DNA of 41,140 nucleotides from Ralstonia sp. ASV6 (GTDB lineage Bacteria > Pseudomonadota > Gammaproteobacteria > Burkholderiales > Burkholderiaceae), in NCBI RefSeq assembly GCF_016429285.1, contig NZ_JAELUI010000042.1, forward strand, positions 1 through 41,140. The letters run 5' to 3'. Under the pieces are notes generated by a model. It was given only the letters and a program-made list of their open reading frames with translations. It searched no databases and had not been told where the DNA came from. Below are positions 39,053 through 41,140 of this stretch, piece after piece. Position 1 is the first letter of the stretch, and each line of letters opens with the position of its first letter. The position numbers and the translations under genes were made by a program.

Positions 39053-39418
39053 TTAAACCCTCCAGAGAATCTGAGCTGCGTAGCCCGCACAACCGACGAG
39101 CCACAGAATCGTCAACACTTGCAGCGTCAAACGCACTGCCACGGGTTTCACGTAGTCCATCCAGATGTCACGCACACCAATCCAGGCGTGATACGTGAGC
39201 GACAGGAAGGCCACGAACGTCAGCAGCTTCATCCACTGGTTGGCGAACAGGCCAGCCCAGCTTTGATACGACGTGTCTTTCGAGAGCAGGAACGCCGCCA
39301 GCAGCACAACGGTGTAGACCGCCATGACCACGGCGGTGACGCGTTGCGCGAGGAAATCCTTCAGGCCGTAGTGCGCGCCAACGACAAGGCGCTTGGGACC
39401 AATATTGTTATTTGCCAT
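39053..39418 (-). CDS. sdhD: Succinate dehydrogenase membrane anchor subunit D
   Basis: The 121-residue anchor has three hydrophobic helices and the conserved HAWIGVRDIWMDYVKP segment after the second helix. With SdhC it forms the quinone and heme b site. It lies between sdhC and sdhA with short spacers. Confidence 0.92.
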   Translation of the reverse strand: MANNNIGPKRLVVGAHYGLKDFLAQRVTAVVMAVYTVVLLAAFLLSKDTSYQSWAGLFANQWMKLLTFVAFLSLTYHAWIGVRDIWMDYVKPVAVRLTLQVLTILWLVGCAGYAAQILWRV

Positions 39419-39428
39419 CAGGAGCTCC

Positions 39429-39839
39429 TCAGAACAGGCCGAACAGCTTGGCGCCGAACACGACGGTCAGCAGCAGGCTGACGATCAGCACGCTCACGGC
39501 CGACTTGGCCGAAGTGGCCTTGTCGATGCCGACATGCAAATCGAGGAGCAGATAGCGGATGCCGGCACAGAAGTGGTGCAGGTAAGCCCAGATCAGCGCG
39601 AGGACGACCACCTTGGCGAAGCCGCTAGACAGAAGCGCCGTGAATTTGGCGAAACTGATTTCCGACGTGAGACTTTGCTCGAGCAAATACAACACGAACG
39701 GAAGAAGAAGGAACATCAGTGCACCGCTGGCACGATGCAGGATGGATACCTTACCGGCCCAGGGCAAGCGGTAGCGGGCGAGATCGCCCAAACCGATGTT
39801 CCTGAATTCCGGTCTGGCTTTCTTGACGGCTTCTGCCAT
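39429..39839 (-). CDS. sdhC: Succinate dehydrogenase cytochrome b556 subunit C
   Basis: The 136-residue anchor has three transmembrane helices, the SILHRASGALMF motif near helix 1 and the heme-ligand region YLHHFCAGIRYLLLDLH in helix 2. ATG 39839 (MAEAVKKARPEFRNIG) matches the family start; ATG 39851 is an alternative four codons upstream. It is the first sdh gene; a TAGAAT -10-like element lies upstream on the minus strand near 39894-39899. Confidence 0.93.
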   Translation of the reverse strand: MAEAVKKARPEFRNIGLGDLARYRLPWAGKVSILHRASGALMFLLLPFVLYLLEQSLTSEISFAKFTALLSSGFAKVVVLALIWAYLHHFCAGIRYLLLDLHVGIDKATSAKSAVSVLIVSLLLTVVFGAKLFGLF

Positions 39840-40096
39840 GTCAGACCCCATTGGCTAATCAACTAACAAAACTGCTTTGCACAAATCCGCACGATTCTAT
39901 CGCGCTTTTGTTGCGCAGCGCACCAATAATTCCACTCGGCGCGCTCCACTTTTGTGCTTCCTGCCCTCGCCTGCCAGTGGCGTGATGCGCGGGCGATTAT
40001 CCTTTGTACACAGCCCTCGTGACGCGCAATACGCCGTTGCGCGCCCCACAAATCAATACGCCGCCGGCCTGCAGAAGCAGTCCCGACGGCGCGTCG

Positions 40097-40909
40097 TCAA
40101 CTCAGCTCGTTCTGGTAGTAGTGCCGCGTCGTGACGTACAGGCCACGGCGTAGCTCCACCGGCTTATCGCCGAACGTATGCGACACACGCTCCACCGACA
40201 GCAGCGGCGATCCGGCTTGCACCGACAGCAGCTCGCCCGTGGCCGCATCGGCCGCCACGGCACGAATGCGCTCGGTCGCGCGCAACATGCGCACGCCAAA
40301 TTCCGCCTCGAAGAACGCGTACATCGGCCCCTTCCATTCGGTCAGCTTTTCAGCCGTCAACCCCTTGAAGCTTGCGCCCGGCAGCCAGATCTCTTCAAAC
40401 ACGGTCGGCTCGCTGGAGAAGAACAGCACGCGGCGGATCTGCACAACGCTGTCGCCAGCCTTGAGATCGAGCAGACGGGCAATCTCGGCGGGTGCGCGCA
40501 TGCGCTTGCACTCCAGCACGCGACTGCTCGGGTAGTGCTGCTCGCCCTGCTCCGGCATCAAACGCAGGAAGCGGAACTGCACACCCTCTTCATAATGCGT
40601 GGTGACGAACGTACCCTTGCCCTGCCGGCGCGCCACCAGGTTCTCGGCAGCCAGCTCGTCGATCGCCTTGCGCACGGTGCCCTGGCTCACCTTGTAGCGG
40701 GCGGCCAATTCCATTTCGCTGGGGATCATTTCGCCCGGCTTCCATTCACCGGCTTGCAGGCTCTGCAGGATCAGCGTCTTGATCTGCTGATACAGCGGGC
40801 TGAACGTGGGCGATCCAGCCCCAGCGCCCGCAGACGCGGGCTGCGTGCCAGCCTCGCCGCCATTGGATGGCGGCACGACGGCGGATTGAGGGCTGGATGT
40901 ACTCGACAT
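40097..40909 (-). CDS. GntR/HutC-family transcriptional regulator with UTRA domain
   Basis: The 270-residue protein has a Ser/Pro/Ala-rich start, a GntR winged helix (IPSEMELAARYKVSQGTVRKAIDELA and the wing QGKGTFV), and a C-terminal UTRA ligand-binding domain (SSRVLECKRMRAPAEIARLL to GRGLYVTT-like end). ATG 40909 is preferred to GTG 40927. It lies beside sdhC and upstream of a palindrome it may bind. A role in controlling TCA-cycle genes is inferred from position; the ligand is unknown. Confidence 0.88.
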   Translation of the reverse strand: MSSTSSPQSAVVPPSNGGEAGTQPASAGAGAGSPTFSPLYQQIKTLILQSLQAGEWKPGEMIPSEMELAARYKVSQGTVRKAIDELAAENLVARRQGKGTFVTTHYEEGVQFRFLRLMPEQGEQHYPSSRVLECKRMRAPAEIARLLDLKAGDSVVQIRRVLFFSSEPTVFEEIWLPGASFKGLTAEKLTEWKGPMYAFFEAEFGVRMLRATERIRAVAADAATGELLSVQAGSPLLSVERVSHTFGDKPVELRRGLYVTTRHYYQNELS

Positions 40910-40968
40910 AACTGGCGATTTCACCACAAAAGCCTCAAACGCGTCCAGCCCGTTTATAGAATGTCTTA

Positions 40969-40984
40969 TGTCTTATATAAGACA
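40969..40984. promoter_or_regulatory. Perfect 16-bp palindrome, candidate GntR operator
   Basis: TGTCTTATATAAGACA is fully self-complementary and lies 59 bases upstream of the regulator ATG, next to a plus-strand promoter. GntR/HutC regulators bind such short palindromes, so autoregulation and control of the divergent gene are likely. Confidence 0.7.
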
Positions 40985-40993
40985 GAAGATTAA

Positions 40994-41023
40994 TTGACTT
41001 TCGAACGAGGCCAGCCCTACACT
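40994..41023 (+). promoter_or_regulatory. Plus-strand sigma70-like promoter
   Basis: TTGACT (40994-40999) and TACACT (41018-41023) are separated by 18 bases. The palindrome ends 10 bases before the -35, so repressor or activator binding there could affect a gene that starts past the window end. Confidence 0.55.
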
Positions 41024-41140
41024 CGCGCCTGTTCCGGACGACGGGCTTCGCACTTGCGTCGGCAGGCCTCAAGATCCATCGCAAGGGTGTTTCCACTTCG
41101 TCATGCGGACGCAGTAAACTGCGAGGCTCTTGCCTAATCC

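Overview
The window is high-GC beta-proteobacterial chromosome, most likely Ralstonia (Burkholderiaceae). The evidence is the gene order leuC-leuD-leuB-asd-fimV-truA-trpF-trpB-methyltransferase-trpA-accD-folC-SPOR-cvpA-purF, the sdhCDAB-sdhE-gltA block beside a GntR/UTRA regulator, and the protein sequences themselves. The species cannot be fixed by eye. No tRNA, rRNA, CRISPR array, transposase or integrase was recognised.

Region 1 (1-3786, accessory): a polymorphic effector/immunity bank of the type VI secretion cargo kind. It holds the 3' end of an effector with a constant adaptor segment and a C-terminal muramidase domain, then an overlapping gene for an exported, probably periplasmic immunity protein. 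Next comes a decayed second copy of the adaptor (several single-base indels, toxin domain largely missing) and two more exported, AT-rich orphan proteins without a normal start codon. The immunity-like genes are far more AT-rich than the rest of the window.

Region 2 (3840-11168): a tandem AAA+ ATPase on the minus strand, then a Fur-box-preceded tonB-exbB-exbD operon, a BetT-like BCCT choline/betaine transporter, and hemP behind a second Fur box. Together these suggest an iron/heme uptake theme.

Region 3 (11393-14456): small stress, envelope and storage genes. They are a GlcG/HbpS-like protein, a Pro/Tyr-rich secreted protein, two small hypotheticals, a phasin, a CsbD-like protein and a glycine-zipper lipoprotein.

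Region 4 (14613-16437): a nodI-nodJ-type ABC exporter pair, ending at a strong bidirectional terminator shared with purF.

Region 5 (16519-34560, all minus): a long housekeeping run. It covers leucine biosynthesis (leuCDB), aspartate-semialdehyde dehydrogenase, FimV, TruA, trpF/trpB/trpA interrupted by an orphan adenine or N4-cytosine DNA methyltransferase, accD, folC, a SPOR protein, cvpA and purF.

Region 6 (34782-41140): TCA-cycle genes gltA, sdhE and sdhBADC on the minus strand and a GntR-family regulator. A perfect 16-bp palindrome and a plus-strand promoter lie upstream of the regulator, pointing to a divergent gene just beyond the window (probably mdh).

The most unusual part is region 1. 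Other points of interest are the orphan methyltransferase inside the trp cluster, the small membrane peptide between a Fur box and tonB, and the twin terminators at 12035-12174.
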